Part shown: in pieces, positions 19,252 to 28,732 of the stretch
Position numbering within the stretch: the first letter of the stretch is position 1
How the letters are laid out: the number at the start of each line of letters is the position of its first letter
Source of the DNA: Bacillus ectoiniformans
GTDB taxonomy: Bacteria; Bacillota; Bacilli; Bacillales; Domibacillaceae
Length of the DNA stretch: 51,537 bases
Direction: 5' to 3'
NCBI RefSeq assembly: GCF_016908875.1
Contig: NZ_JAFBES010000018.1
Span: 1-51,537 of the forward strand
The notes under the pieces: generated by a model
What the model was told of the DNA's origin: nothing
Seen by the model: only the letters and a program-made list of their open reading frames with translations
Database searches by the model: none
Program-made: the position numbers and the translations under genes

Positions 19252-20715
19252 TTATAACCCTAATGTTTTGGCTTCATTCCAAAAGGCATCAAGCTGTTCT
19301 AAATTAAATGCCTCAAATCCTTCGCCGCTTTCTCTTACTTTTTTCTCCACGTAGGCAAAACGGCGATAAAACTTTTCATTCACTGCCGTCAAGGCTTCCT
19401 CCGGATGAATCGAATAAAAACGAGCTACATTGACAAGGGCAAACAACACATCGCCAAACTCCTCTTGGCGGCGCAGTTCATTCCCGGTTTTCACTTCTTC
19501 TAGAAACTCCTGCCACTCTTCGACTACTTTCTCCATAGCTGCATCAGCTTCATCCCAATCGAAACCAACCTTCGCCGCCTTCTTTTGGAACTCGTGCGCC
19601 CGAAGAAGTGCAGGGAGCCCTTTCTCTACTTCATCTAAAAGAACAAGTTCCTTTTTACCTTTTTCAGCCGCTTTAATGTCTTGCCAATTCGCTACTACCT
19701 CCTCAGCACTTTCGACATGAACATCGCCAAATACATGAGGATGACGTCTGATCATTTTTTCAGTAATGGATTCGATGACGTCTTCAATGGCAAACATTCC
19801 TTCGTCTTCGCCAATCTGCGCATGAAGCATGACTTGCAATAAGACATCGCCCAGTTCTTCAATAATATGATCATCATCTTGACGGTCAATGGCATCTAGC
19901 AGCTCATACGTTTCTTCAATTAAGTATTTCTTTAATGATTCATGCGTTTGCTTCTGATCCCACGGACAGCCATTTGGACCGCGCAGCTGCGCAATGGTCT
20001 GGCGCAGAACAGAGAACTCTTTATATGTTTGTTCTTCCTTCTTAACTGGCGGAACATATAAAGATGTGAGATTGTTTAATTCTACTTGCCGATCCAGTTC
20101 GTAAAGCGGCACCTTTTTCACCACTTGTTCCGAGCTTCCGGCCGCAGTCACAATATAAACCTCAAATTCATCCGGATACTTCTCCATCAGCGTCAGCTTT
20201 ACTTCAGAAGCGATAAAGGCATCGTATACTTGAGCAATAATGATATGCTGAAAAATGTGAATTTCCTCTTTTTTAAGCGCCGTTCCATCTAACAATTGAA
20301 ATCCATCAATTGGATCGATCTTTACCGCGGTAAACAAATCATCGATAAAGCTTTGACCGCCGGCAATGGTTACTTTTAGCTCCTCAGATTCTTCTTTTTC
20401 GAGCAAAATCTGTACGGTTTTTTCAGCCACCATCGGATGTCCTGGCACCGCATAAACAATCTCGCTTTCCGATTCAGCTTTTTGGATTAATTCAGATGCA
20501 ATCTCCTCATATACCGCTTCAAACTGATCGTGCTTTTCATACACCTCATCAAAACTGACAAATTGTACGCCTTCTTTCGTTAGATCCTCAATCACTGGAT
20601 GAGCCATCGTTCGAACGTATACCGTGTTCATCTTCTTTAAAAGACGATATACACCGAAAGGAAGCTGATCCAAGTCACCTGCGCCAAGACCCACTACTGT
20701 GATTCTTTTATTCAT
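19252..20715 (-). CDS. yabN: YabN, tetrapyrrole-methylase-like/MazG fusion pyrophosphatase
   Basis: Two-domain protein of 487 residues. The N-terminal part (about 1-220) is a tetrapyrrole methylase fold with VVGLGAGDLDQLPFGVY and YAVPGHPMVAEKTV. The C-terminal half holds two MazG-type helical modules that hydrolyse nucleoside triphosphates, with LIEETYELLDAI and ELGDVLLQVMLHAQIGEDEG carrying the metal-binding glutamates. The role is likely house-cleaning of non-canonical NTPs; the function of the methylase half is unknown. The ATG of MNKRITVVGLG is chosen; an in-frame GTG three codons earlier is possible. Confidence 0.94.
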   Translation of the reverse strand: MNKRITVVGLGAGDLDQLPFGVYRLLKKMNTVYVRTMAHPVIEDLTKEGVQFVSFDEVYEKHDQFEAVYEEIASELIQKAESESEIVYAVPGHPMVAEKTVQILLEKEESEELKVTIAGGQSFIDDLFTAVKIDPIDGFQLLDGTALKKEEIHIFQHIIIAQVYDAFIASEVKLTLMEKYPDEFEVYIVTAAGSSEQVVKKVPLYELDRQVELNNLTSLYVPPVKKEEQTYKEFSVLRQTIAQLRGPNGCPWDQKQTHESLKKYLIEETYELLDAIDRQDDDHIIEELGDVLLQVMLHAQIGEDEGMFAIEDVIESITEKMIRRHPHVFGDVHVESAEEVVANWQDIKAAEKGKKELVLLDEVEKGLPALLRAHEFQKKAAKVGFDWDEADAAMEKVVEEWQEFLEEVKTGNELRRQEEFGDVLFALVNVARFYSIHPEEALTAVNEKFYRRFAYVEKKVRESGEGFEAFNLEQLDAFWNEAKTLGL

Positions 20716-20757
20716 TGCTTTCACTCACTTTCCACTTATTGAACGGGCTTTGACCTA

Positions 20758-22353
20758 TCAGCGGATCTTCCTGCTGAGTTTCTCCAGTTTGCTGCCAAAA
20801 GGAATCTGCCGCAGTTCGTCATCTGTGAACAATTTTAACTTAACTATAACGTAGATAAAGACAAAAGCGCCGACAAAAACACTTGAACATGTAATCATAA
20901 CCATTTGCAGTCGCTCATTGCCAATCATTCCTGTGATAAAAGAGGACGACAGGAGGATCCATATCCTCAATAACACAGTCATACAGCTGGCTGAAAAAAG
21001 AACTTTTGCCATAAAATATCCATGTAAATATTTTGTTTTTAATTTGATTCTGATCTTTAGCGCAAGAAATAGGGCAATGCCAGCCAGCGCAGCAACCGTT
21101 GAAACCGCTGCACCCATCGTTCCATATACAGGAATAAGGAGATAGTTGCCTGCCCACTTAAATAAAAGACCGGCAATGACCGCGATCGCTGGCGTAAAGT
21201 CTTCCCCTATTCCCTGCAAGATACCTGATAACGTTAAAATAACTGAACTAAAAATAATGGAAAGACAAAAAACAGATAGTACATCTGAGCCGTCATAGTT
21301 CTCAAACAGCATGGAATTAAGCGGCTTCATAATATTAATAATACCAACAGCAGCGGCGAAGCTAATCGTAAAACTGACTTTTAGAGCTAATTGAATCGCC
21401 TGATCAACTTCTTTTGGGAGCTGCTTCTTATAAGCAGCTGTAACAAGCGGCACTAGGGTTAAAGAAAGAGAAGCGGCTACTACCGTTCCAAGCTGCAGGA
21501 GCGGCTGTCCCCGGTCGTAAATACCTTTGGCCACTTTCGCTTCCCACTCATTTACGCCAGCATGAATTAATCCGCTATATAAATGAAATGAATCCATTAA
21601 TTGCATAAGCACAAGCATCATACTTGCAAGACATATCGCAGTTCCTCTATAGACAAGCGAACGAATCAGTTCTTTTCGATTCACTTGAGCAGCTGCTGGC
21701 TCCTCTCTCGCGCCGAGCGGCCTTCTGCGCATATAAAGCCATAAAACAAAGATTCCCGCTAGACTTCCCATCAATGAACCGGCTAAAGCTCCAGCTCCTG
21801 TCACATAAAGCGAAAATTCATTTCTAATCAATATGTACGCAAACAGTAAAATAAAAACGACTCGAACCAACTGTTCACCAGACTGAGAGACAGCCGTTGG
21901 CACCATGTCGCCTAACCCTTGATAAGCACCTCGCCACACCGTTAAAAAAGGCATAAGCAAAAAAGAAAATGCCGATAGCTGTATGAGCGGTGCAAGCAAA
22001 GGATCACCCATGCCGTTTGCCATTCTTTCTGCCCCAAAGAATAGAAGAATAAAGAGAAATCCTCCTGCCGTACTAATTACATAAAAAGAAACTCGAATAA
22101 TCTCTCGAAGGTCAGTAGGATGGCCTTTTCGTTCAGCTACTAACTTCGATATCATCACCGGAAAACCGTAAGTCGATAACGCAACGGAAATTCCGTAGAA
22201 TGGGTAAACTTGCTGATAAATATAAAAGCCGACATCGCCCACAATATTTTGAAAGGGCACTCGATAAACAGCGCTTAACACTTTGACGAATATGGCTGCA
22301 ACCGTGAGAATAACGGCTCCTCTCATAAAAGATTTCATATTGGGATCTGGCAA
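20758..22353 (-). CDS. yabM: YabM-like polysaccharide/lipid flippase (MVF/PST family)
   Basis: Integral membrane protein of 531 residues with about 14 hydrophobic segments and the N-terminal FVKVLSAVYRVPFQNIVGD signature of the Wzx/MurJ/SpoVB superfamily. Members translocate lipid-linked sugar precursors, and YabM is a paralogue of MurJ and SpoVB in B. subtilis. The substrate is inferred, not shown. The start is a TTG with AAGGTG seven bases upstream; an ATG five codons later lacks such a site. It is followed by yabN and lies between spoVT and yabN as in B. subtilis. Confidence 0.92.
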   Translation of the reverse strand: MPDPNMKSFMRGAVILTVAAIFVKVLSAVYRVPFQNIVGDVGFYIYQQVYPFYGISVALSTYGFPVMISKLVAERKGHPTDLREIIRVSFYVISTAGGFLFILLFFGAERMANGMGDPLLAPLIQLSAFSFLLMPFLTVWRGAYQGLGDMVPTAVSQSGEQLVRVVFILLFAYILIRNEFSLYVTGAGALAGSLMGSLAGIFVLWLYMRRRPLGAREEPAAAQVNRKELIRSLVYRGTAICLASMMLVLMQLMDSFHLYSGLIHAGVNEWEAKVAKGIYDRGQPLLQLGTVVAASLSLTLVPLVTAAYKKQLPKEVDQAIQLALKVSFTISFAAAVGIINIMKPLNSMLFENYDGSDVLSVFCLSIIFSSVILTLSGILQGIGEDFTPAIAVIAGLLFKWAGNYLLIPVYGTMGAAVSTVAALAGIALFLALKIRIKLKTKYLHGYFMAKVLFSASCMTVLLRIWILLSSSFITGMIGNERLQMVMITCSSVFVGAFVFIYVIVKLKLFTDDELRQIPFGSKLEKLSRKIR

Positions 22354-22410
22354 CCTTCAACACCTTGCCTTCCTAAAACAAGCTACTACAAATTTAATGT
22401 ATTTGAACAC

Positions 22411-22444
22411 AAAAAGGAAGCAGCACTTTCCCTGCTTCCTTTTT
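22411..22444 (-). terminator. Terminator after spoVT
   Basis: AAAAAGGAAGCAG pairs perfectly with CTGCTTCCTTTTT around an 8-nt loop. A and T runs flank both sides. It touches the end of spoVT. Confidence 0.9.
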
Positions 22445-22447
22445 GCT

Positions 22448-22981
22448 CTACTCCATTTGTTTCGCTAAAAAGCTTGCGGCGGTTTCAGCGGATTTCTTCT
22501 CCACCTCACCAAGTGTACGGTCTGTCGAGAAAATAACAACGACTCCAATTGGGTCTCCGCCAGACACAATTGGGGCAAGTGTATAAGATTGAATGCTCTC
22601 TTCACGGTTATCCACCAATGAAACGGAGCTTTGAGAAGTCGATAAGGTAGAAGAACGTTCGTCCATCGCCTGTTCAATCGTCTCTCCTACGCTTTTATTG
22701 AGATATTCTTTCTTTGATACACCTGCCGATGCAATGATCGTATCTCGGTCACAAATTAATACAGAACTGTTTAGGCTGTCATTCAATGCTTCCGCATATT
22801 CTTGTGCAAAGTCACCTAATTCACTAATCGGTGAGTATTTCTTCAAGATTACTTCTCCATCACGATCAACAAAAATCTCGAGAGGATCTCCCTCTCTAAT
22901 TCTTAACGTTCGGCGAATTTCTTTTGGAATAACCACTCGCCCTAAATCATCAATACGACGAACTATACCAGTTGCTTTCAT
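22448..22981 (-). CDS. spoVT: Stage V sporulation regulator SpoVT
   Basis: Forespore transcription factor acting with sigma-G. The product has 177 residues. The N-terminal AbrB-type swapped-hairpin domain is MKATGIVRRIDDLGRVVIPK, and a GAF-like domain (about 60-177) probably senses a small ligand. I start at that ATG, with GTGAGG nine bases upstream; a 40-codon in-frame extension upstream has no homology. Its first 50 residues closely resemble AbrB, encoded at 42380-42664 in this window. The 261-bp gap to mfd holds its promoter, which I could not fix. Confidence 0.96.
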   Translation of the reverse strand: MKATGIVRRIDDLGRVVIPKEIRRTLRIREGDPLEIFVDRDGEVILKKYSPISELGDFAQEYAEALNDSLNSSVLICDRDTIIASAGVSKKEYLNKSVGETIEQAMDERSSTLSTSQSSVSLVDNREESIQSYTLAPIVSGGDPIGVVVIFSTDRTLGEVEKKSAETAASFLAKQME

Positions 22982-23242
22982 CTTATGTTGCCTCACTTTC
23001 ATCAGATGATATATTAAAAAATGGCAATGAATAAGCGACAATCTGATCGATGTCATTACCTTTATGCTGTTATTATCTTTCATCTCGGAAGTTATATACA
23101 TTTTGATTGAATTTTTCTAATTCAAGCACAGCTGCATCAAAAATATCTATTAGAAACATATACCCTCATTGCTATTTATTGAAACTAATGGTGACTTTCT
23201 AGCTGAGGCAACTGGTTAACTGATCATCATAAGGAAAGCAGC

Positions 23243-26200
23243 TTATTTTTTCGCCTTTTCAAGATTCTTGATAATATCGTACGCCGCCGCAAACCACGTA
23301 TCAATGGAGACTTTTTTAATATCCATCGTAATAATCAGCTGATTATTTTCCATTCCAAGACCAACCATCCGGCCGTGTTTATTGCAAATATCGAATACTT
23401 TAGAGCCGTCAATTTCCTTCGTCCCTGCTTCACTCATTCTAATCGTAACGGTATCCTTCACTTGTTTAATCAGCTCTAGCTTCGTTCTTCTGGCGTACAC
23501 TTTCATTTCCGCCACTTTGAACAAATCATCTACTTCTCGAGGATAATCGCCGAAACGGTCTGTCATTTCTTCTTTCAGTTCATCGATCTCTTCGACAGAT
23601 TCAAGTGTGCGGAATCGCTTATACATCTCTATTTTTTGCTGGCTGTCTTTAATATACGTATCTGGAATATAGGCATCGATTGAAATTTCCACTTCAAATG
23701 ATGGCATCTTCTCTTTTTGATCGCCGGCTTGCTTTTGCTCAATGGCTTCCTTAAGCATTTGTGAATACAAATCAAACCCGACAGAATCAATGAAGCCATG
23801 CTGCTGGGCGCCAAGCAGATTCCCCGCGCCGCGAATAGATAAATCTCTCATGGCAATCTTAAATCCAGAACCCAGCTCCGTGAATTCTTTAATGGCTTGC
23901 AGACGCTTTTCCGCTGTTTCAGACAGCACTTTATCTTTCCGGTAAAGGAAGTAAGCATAAGCTACCCGGTTTGAACGGCCGACACGTCCCCTGATCTGAT
24001 AAAGCTGGGATAGACCCATTCGATCCGCGTCATGAACAAGAAGCGTATTGACGTTCGGTATATCCACGCCGGTCTCAATGATCGTCGTTGTCACTAACAC
24101 ATCTGTTTCACCTTCTAAAAAGGCGAGAATGACCGCTTCAAGTTCTGTTTCTGTCATTTGCCCATGGGCATAGGCGACTCGTGCATCCGGCACCAGCATA
24201 GAAATTTCTTCCGCTTTTCTCTCAATGTCTTCCACTCGGTTATAAAGATAGAATACCTGTCCATCCCGAGCTAGCTCCCTCTCGATCGCTTCTCTCACAA
24301 GTGCAGGATTATGCTCCATCACATAGGTTTGAACAGGGAAGCGGTTTTCTGGCGGAGTCTCAATGACTGAAAGATCACGCACGCCAAGCATGGACATGTG
24401 CAGCGTTCTTGGAATTGGTGTCGCCGTTAAAGTCAGTACGTCCACATTTGTTTTAAGCTGTTTAATTTTCTCTTTATGCGTTACCCCGAAACGCTGTTCT
24501 TCATCGACAATTAATAAGCCCAAGTCACTGTATTGCACATCTTTAGATAAGAGCCGGTGCGTGCCGATGACGATATCTACTGTACCGGCCTTTAAGCCTT
24601 TCAACGTTTCAGTCTGCTGTTTCCTCGTCCTAAACCGGCTTAATAAGCCCACTGTAATCGGAAAGTCCTGAAATCTTTCTTTAATCGTTTCATAATGCTG
24701 CTGGGCTAAAATGGTCGTCGGCACTAAGAAAGCTACCTGTTTTCCATCAGCAATTGCTTTAAAAGCCGCACGTATAGCTACTTCCGTTTTTCCGTATCCT
24801 ACATCGCCGCACAGAAGCCGGTCCATCGGCTGCTCTTTCTCCATGTCAAATTTAATTTCCTGAATGGAACGCAATTGATCTTCTGTTTCTTCATATGGAA
24901 AAGCCGTTTCAAACTCCCGCTGCATGTCTCCATCCGGAGAATACGCATATCCTTTAGCCGCTTCTCGTTCAGCATACAGTTTAATTAAGTCATCCGCGAT
25001 ATCTTGAACAGAAGATTCAACCTTGCTCTTAACCCGTTTCCACTCTGTGCCCCCGAGCTTGTAAACTTTCGGCTCCTTACCTTCTGACCCTACGTACTTT
25101 TGTACAAGTTCAATTTGCTCGACTGGGACATACAGCTGATCAGTACCCTGATATTTAATATTTAGATAGTCTTTGTGAACTCCGTTAATATCGAGCGTCT
25201 CAATGCCTAAATATTTACCGATTCCGTGATTCACATGAACCACATAGTCGCCCACTTTTAACTCGGAGTAGCTCTTTATCCTCTCAGCATTGGACAGTTT
25301 TTGGCGGCGTTTGTTTTTCTTTGTTTTCTTATTAAATAGCTCCTGCTCCGTTACTATTGCCAGTTTCAATGAAGTAAATTCAAAACCTGCTGAAAGCGAA
25401 CCGATTCCTACTTGTACCGTATTAGGCTCATAATGATTTTTAGAAGAAGAGACGTTTGCTTGAATCTCGTAATCTTCTAAAACTTGTTGAATTTTACTTA
25501 ACCGATCTTCTGTATCTCCTAAGAAAATGACCGTCATACCCGCTTTTTTCCACCGTTCGATCTCTGTATGCAGGACATTCATTTGCCCATGAAAGCTCTG
25601 CATGGGCCGGCAAGAAAAGTTAACGACATTTTGCGGATTTGTATGCTCTACTTTGCGGATAAACAAAGAAAGGTACACGACTGGCCGGTTAATCGCTGAC
25701 ATGACATCAGAAAATGAGTAGGCCAGCTGAATGTCATGAACAATTTTTCCTTCTTCAAGTAAAGCTGTATACCATTCCGCTTCCTCTTGCTCTAAGGAAT
25801 CATTGATCTCTCGAATTCGGCTGATTTCATCGAAGAACACTAACCCATCCTCTGAAAGATAATCCACTAAATTCATGGGATTCTCATACATCATTGCCGT
25901 ATATTTAGACAGACCGTCAATCATTTGACCGTTTTTCATTCGCTCGATCTCTTGATTAATATTCTGGGACAAGATCTTTTGCGATTCTGCATTTTTTACT
26001 TTATCCAAAGAGTTTGATAACGCCGCCTCTAAACGCTGCGATAGTGTGACAAGCTCAGATGCTCCATAAGGTGTTTCAGACACAGGACTGATTAACACAG
26101 AAGATCTATTTTCTAGTGACCGCTGATTCTCTATGGAAAAAGAACGAATCGAATCAATCTCTGTATCAAATAATTCAATGCGAATCGGGTCAGAAAGAGT

Positions 26201-26758
26201 CAGCGGATAAATGTCTAAAATACCGCCTCGAAGACTAAATTCTCCAGGTGCGTAGACCATATCCGAACGCTGATATCCCATTTGCACAAGTTCGTTGATC
26301 GTCTCATCTAAATCAATTTCTTCTCCAGCAGTAAACGTTTTTTGCAAACTCTTCCACTGTGATTTAGGCGGCAATAATTTGCGTACACCGGAGATCGGCA
26401 CAATGTAAATACCATTTTGGTGATTCACCATATGATTAAGCACTTCAATTCGCTGAGCACGAAGTTCAGGGCTCGCTATGCTCATTTCAGCCGCTATTAA
26501 TTCATTGGCTGCGTATAAGTAGACATCATCTTCTGCAACAAATTGTAATAAATCATCGTAAAGCTTTTGTGCTTGCAACAAATTATATGTAATCACCATA
26601 ATCGGCTTATTGGTTTGTTTATAAGCTGCCGCTATGAATAATGAGCGTGACGATCCAGAAAGTCCAGCAGCAAGCTGTTCTTTCAATCCTCCTGAAATCC
26701 CGTTTAAAATCGATTGAGTATCCTCATTTTGCAAGAGAATATCTTGTAGAGTATCCAA
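23243..26758 (-). CDS. mfd: Transcription-repair coupling factor
   Basis: Superfamily 2 translocase that removes RNA polymerase stalled at lesions and recruits UvrA. The product has 1171 residues, full length. In order it has a UvrB-homology region (about 1-340), the CarD-like RNA polymerase interaction domain with VGDYVVHVNHGIGKYLGIE (about 500), the translocase with Walker A GDVGYGKTEVA and DEEQRFGV, then the TRG motif and a C-terminal inhibitory domain. The start is TTG with AAGGAGGA upstream. It follows fin and probably shares the pth promoter; the 129-bp gap contains a terminator after fin. Confidence 0.97.
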   Translation of the reverse strand: MDTLQDILLQNEDTQSILNGISGGLKEQLAAGLSGSSRSLFIAAAYKQTNKPIMVITYNLLQAQKLYDDLLQFVAEDDVYLYAANELIAAEMSIASPELRAQRIEVLNHMVNHQNGIYIVPISGVRKLLPPKSQWKSLQKTFTAGEEIDLDETINELVQMGYQRSDMVYAPGEFSLRGGILDIYPLTLSDPIRIELFDTEIDSIRSFSIENQRSLENRSSVLISPVSETPYGASELVTLSQRLEAALSNSLDKVKNAESQKILSQNINQEIERMKNGQMIDGLSKYTAMMYENPMNLVDYLSEDGLVFFDEISRIREINDSLEQEEAEWYTALLEEGKIVHDIQLAYSFSDVMSAINRPVVYLSLFIRKVEHTNPQNVVNFSCRPMQSFHGQMNVLHTEIERWKKAGMTVIFLGDTEDRLSKIQQVLEDYEIQANVSSSKNHYEPNTVQVGIGSLSAGFEFTSLKLAIVTEQELFNKKTKKNKRRQKLSNAERIKSYSELKVGDYVVHVNHGIGKYLGIETLDINGVHKDYLNIKYQGTDQLYVPVEQIELVQKYVGSEGKEPKVYKLGGTEWKRVKSKVESSVQDIADDLIKLYAEREAAKGYAYSPDGDMQREFETAFPYEETEDQLRSIQEIKFDMEKEQPMDRLLCGDVGYGKTEVAIRAAFKAIADGKQVAFLVPTTILAQQHYETIKERFQDFPITVGLLSRFRTRKQQTETLKGLKAGTVDIVIGTHRLLSKDVQYSDLGLLIVDEEQRFGVTHKEKIKQLKTNVDVLTLTATPIPRTLHMSMLGVRDLSVIETPPENRFPVQTYVMEHNPALVREAIERELARDGQVFYLYNRVEDIERKAEEISMLVPDARVAYAHGQMTETELEAVILAFLEGETDVLVTTTIIETGVDIPNVNTLLVHDADRMGLSQLYQIRGRVGRSNRVAYAYFLYRKDKVLSETAEKRLQAIKEFTELGSGFKIAMRDLSIRGAGNLLGAQQHGFIDSVGFDLYSQMLKEAIEQKQAGDQKEKMPSFEVEISIDAYIPDTYIKDSQQKIEMYKRFRTLESVEEIDELKEEMTDRFGDYPREVDDLFKVAEMKVYARRTKLELIKQVKDTVTIRMSEAGTKEIDGSKVFDICNKHGRMVGLGMENNQLIITMDIKKVSIDTWFAAAYDIIKNLEKAKK

Positions 26759-26854
26759 ATACTGTTCCTCCTTGTCATCCCATATTCCCTTTTAATTAAG
26801 ACCTAATGGATCTCTTTCTATCAGATCTTCTTTTATTCAGGCTACAAAAAAATA

Positions 26855-26883
26855 GAAAAATGCTTTGGACTTTTATCCAAAGC
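26855..26883 (-). terminator. Terminator after fin
   Basis: On the minus strand GCTTTGGA and TCCAAAGC pair around a 6-nt loop and are followed by ATTTTTCTATTTTTTT. It lies at the end of fin, so mfd is reached only by read-through or from a promoter in the 96 bp downstream. Confidence 0.85.
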
Positions 26884-26887
26884 TGAA

Positions 26888-27118
26888 TTAATGTATAAAA
26901 TAATCGTATTGATGAAAATCTGGGTTTCTTTCTAACGATTCTTGGCAATCTTCACAAATCGTTTTGATAGATATATTCCCATTTGGCTGATAATGAATCA
27001 TGTCTTTTCTTTCATGCTCGGTTAATGTATGAATGCCAAGCCTGTGCGAGGAGATCACGGGATCACTTAAACTGCCCACTTGAACTCCGCAGTGGCGGCA
27101 ATGATACTGAATCGCCAT
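26888..27118 (-). CDS. fin: Fin, anti-sigma-F factor
   Basis: Small zinc protein that in B. subtilis is made in the forespore and inhibits sigma-F to allow the switch to sigma-G (formerly YabK). The product has 76 residues. The CRHC and CEDC pairs form a treble-clef-like zinc site, and the C-terminus is acidic and aromatic (FHQYDYFIH). I chose the ATG of MAIQYHCRHC with AGGAGG six bases upstream; a longer in-frame form adds 16 basic residues without a ribosome site. It sits between pth and mfd, the conserved place. Confidence 0.93.
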   Translation of the reverse strand: MAIQYHCRHCGVQVGSLSDPVISSHRLGIHTLTEHERKDMIHYQPNGNISIKTICEDCQESLERNPDFHQYDYFIH

Positions 27119-27188
27119 TGGCTTCCTCCTTAGAAATGCCTTTTTCATTTTACTTAGTATAGGCAAAGAGAAAGCCGGTTATTCACCC

Positions 27189-27749
27189 CTATTTATTAAA
27201 GTCATTCATCACTTCTAAAAATGATTTTTCCATCCATTGCTCACAAGCATCTGCACTTAAGGAAACCGCTTCCTTCATTTGCTGCTGCTCATCCGGTGTG
27301 AACTTGCCTAATACATAATCCGCTACCTTAATCGGACTTTTAGGGCGATCGATCCCAATACGGATCCGATTAAATTCCTGTGTGCCGATATGAGCAATCG
27401 TTGATTTAATTCCATTATGCCCGCCTGCGCTTCCCTTTTGCCGCAAACGAATCTTACCTGTTGGCAAATCTAAATCATCGTAGATCACGAGCAAGTCACT
27501 TGGCTCTAATTGATAATACCTCATCACTTCACCGATACTCTCGCCAGATAAATTCATGTAAGTAAGCGGCTTAAGTAAAATCGCTTTTTCAGTTCCTTTC
27601 CGAATAACTGAATATACTCCTTTATGCTTCGCTTCTGTTAGCGGAGCTTGAAACCGGTTCGCCAGTTCATCAATCACGTGAAACCCTATATTATGCCTTG
27701 TATCTGCGTATTTAGCTCCCGGATTTCCAAGGCCAACTATTAACTTCAT
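27189..27749 (-). CDS. pth: Peptidyl-tRNA hydrolase
   Basis: Releases peptides from prematurely dropped peptidyl-tRNA; essential, and known as spoVC in B. subtilis. The 186-residue product shows VGLGNPGAKYADTRHNIGF near the N-terminus with the catalytic His of RHN, then KPLTYMNLSGESIGEV and DDLDLPTGKIRLRQKGSAGGHNG. It starts at ATG with GAGGTG upstream. It has its own sigma-A promoter downstream of the ctc terminator and leads into fin. Confidence 0.97.
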   Translation of the reverse strand: MKLIVGLGNPGAKYADTRHNIGFHVIDELANRFQAPLTEAKHKGVYSVIRKGTEKAILLKPLTYMNLSGESIGEVMRYYQLEPSDLLVIYDDLDLPTGKIRLRQKGSAGGHNGIKSTIAHIGTQEFNRIRIGIDRPKSPIKVADYVLGKFTPDEQQQMKEAVSLSADACEQWMEKSFLEVMNDFNK

Positions 27750-27828
27750 CTTTTACACCTCAAATTCCTTCTTTTCAATGCACATTCATTTAAAACGATA
27801 GGTTAAGTATAACGCAGCTCGTCTCTAA

Positions 27829-27858
27829 ATTATATTATCGGTCTACAAATTTGTTCAA
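27829..27858 (-). promoter_or_regulatory. pth promoter (sigma-A)
   Basis: On the minus strand TTGAAC (27853-27858), 18 bp, then a perfect TATAAT (27829-27834), about 80 bp upstream of the pth ATG. Confidence 0.7.
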
Positions 27859-27875
27859 CTTTTCATTACATATTG

Positions 27876-27903
27876 AAAAAGCGCAGCTCATGGCTGCGCT
27901 TTT
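27876..27903 (-). terminator. Terminator after ctc
   Basis: AAAGCGCAGC and GCTGCGCTTT form a perfect stem with a 4-nt loop, followed by TTTTTC on the minus strand. It is just after the ctc stop. Confidence 0.9.
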
Positions 27904-27911
27904 CGATAGGA

Positions 27912-28556
27912 TTATTCTTCTTTTTGATCTTCAGAAGATTCGTCCGTATTTTCTTCGCTTGTTTCTGCTTCTTCACTGCCTTCGCCTTCTTCTTCTGGCT
28001 CTTCTTCCACTCTTGGAGCAAGTACAGAAACAACCGTCTCGTCATCCTCGTGGTTAATTTCAAATGAATGACTGCTGCGGATATCTCCGACTGTAATGGA
28101 ATCGCCAATTTCAAGGGCAGATACATCAACTGACAGCGATTCTGGGAATTCACTTACTTTAGCCGTAACTGTCAGTTCAAATAGCGGCTGCTGAACGACT
28201 CCGCCTTCTTTTGAACCAGCGGCCTCGCCTTCTAGTTCCACACGAACTTCAGATGTAATTTCTTTAGACAAATCAACAGCGAAGAAGTCTGCATGAACAA
28301 TGTGGTTTTTAATTGGATCCTGCTGATAATCGTGCAGAATCACGTTATGGCTTTTTCCATCAATATTTAAGGAAATGACACCATTGCGTCCTACTTCTTT
28401 AATCACTTTTAAGAAGTCGCCTTCACTTAAATAGATAGCTTCCGAATCTACACCTTTTCCATAAACTATAGCTGGGAAGTTACCTTCACCTCGTAATTGT
28501 GTCAATGCAGAACGTTGAAAACTATCACGTTTTTTCACTTCTAATAAAGAACTCAT
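27912..28556 (-). CDS. ctc: Ribosomal protein L25/general stress protein Ctc
   Basis: L25-family protein that binds 5S rRNA, and a general stress protein in Bacillus. In the 214-residue product the L25 RNA-binding domain covers about 1-90 and a beta-rich TL5/Ctc domain about 95-180. The last 35 residues are almost entirely acidic (Glu- and Ser-rich), longer than needed for the ribosome fold. The start at MSSLLEVKKR has GGTGA eight bases upstream; a longer in-frame start exists. It follows prs and a terminator, and a sigma-B promoter lies just upstream, as in B. subtilis. Confidence 0.95.
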   Translation of the reverse strand: MSSLLEVKKRDSFQRSALTQLRGEGNFPAIVYGKGVDSEAIYLSEGDFLKVIKEVGRNGVISLNIDGKSHNVILHDYQQDPIKNHIVHADFFAVDLSKEITSEVRVELEGEAAGSKEGGVVQQPLFELTVTAKVSEFPESLSVDVSALEIGDSITVGDIRSSHSFEINHEDDETVVSVLAPRVEEEPEEEGEGSEEAETSEENTDESSEDQKEE

Positions 28557-28616
28557 AGAGATATTCACCTTTCCCATCTAATTATTTTATCTAAGCTGTA
28601 ATTGTATAAAATATAG

Positions 28617-28642
28617 TTTCCCTCATTATGGAGATTTTAAAC
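28617..28642 (-). promoter_or_regulatory. ctc promoter (sigma-B)
   Basis: On the minus strand GTTTAA (28637-28642), 14 bp, then GGGAAA (28617-28622). This matches the general stress sigma factor consensus GTTTaa/GGGwAw and the known control of ctc. Confidence 0.75.
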
Positions 28643-28671
28643 CTTTATTATGTAATGGGGCTTTTTTGCGC

Positions 28672-28727
28672 AAAAAAAAAAGCCGAACCGCCTAAATCAG
28701 ATATACTGATTTAAAACGGTTCAGCTT
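28672..28727 (-). terminator. Terminator after prs
   Basis: A long two-part stem: outer AAGCTGAACCG with CGGTTCGGCTT, inner TAAATCAG with CTGATTTA. About ten T follow on the minus strand. It separates glmU-prs from ctc. Confidence 0.92.
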
Positions 28728-28732
28728 TATGA

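Noticed and set aside
22982-23242. Sigma-G promoter for spoVT
   Set aside because: TGAATT near 23115 and AT-rich sequence downstream suggest one, but no -10 matching the consensus at the right spacing could be fixed.
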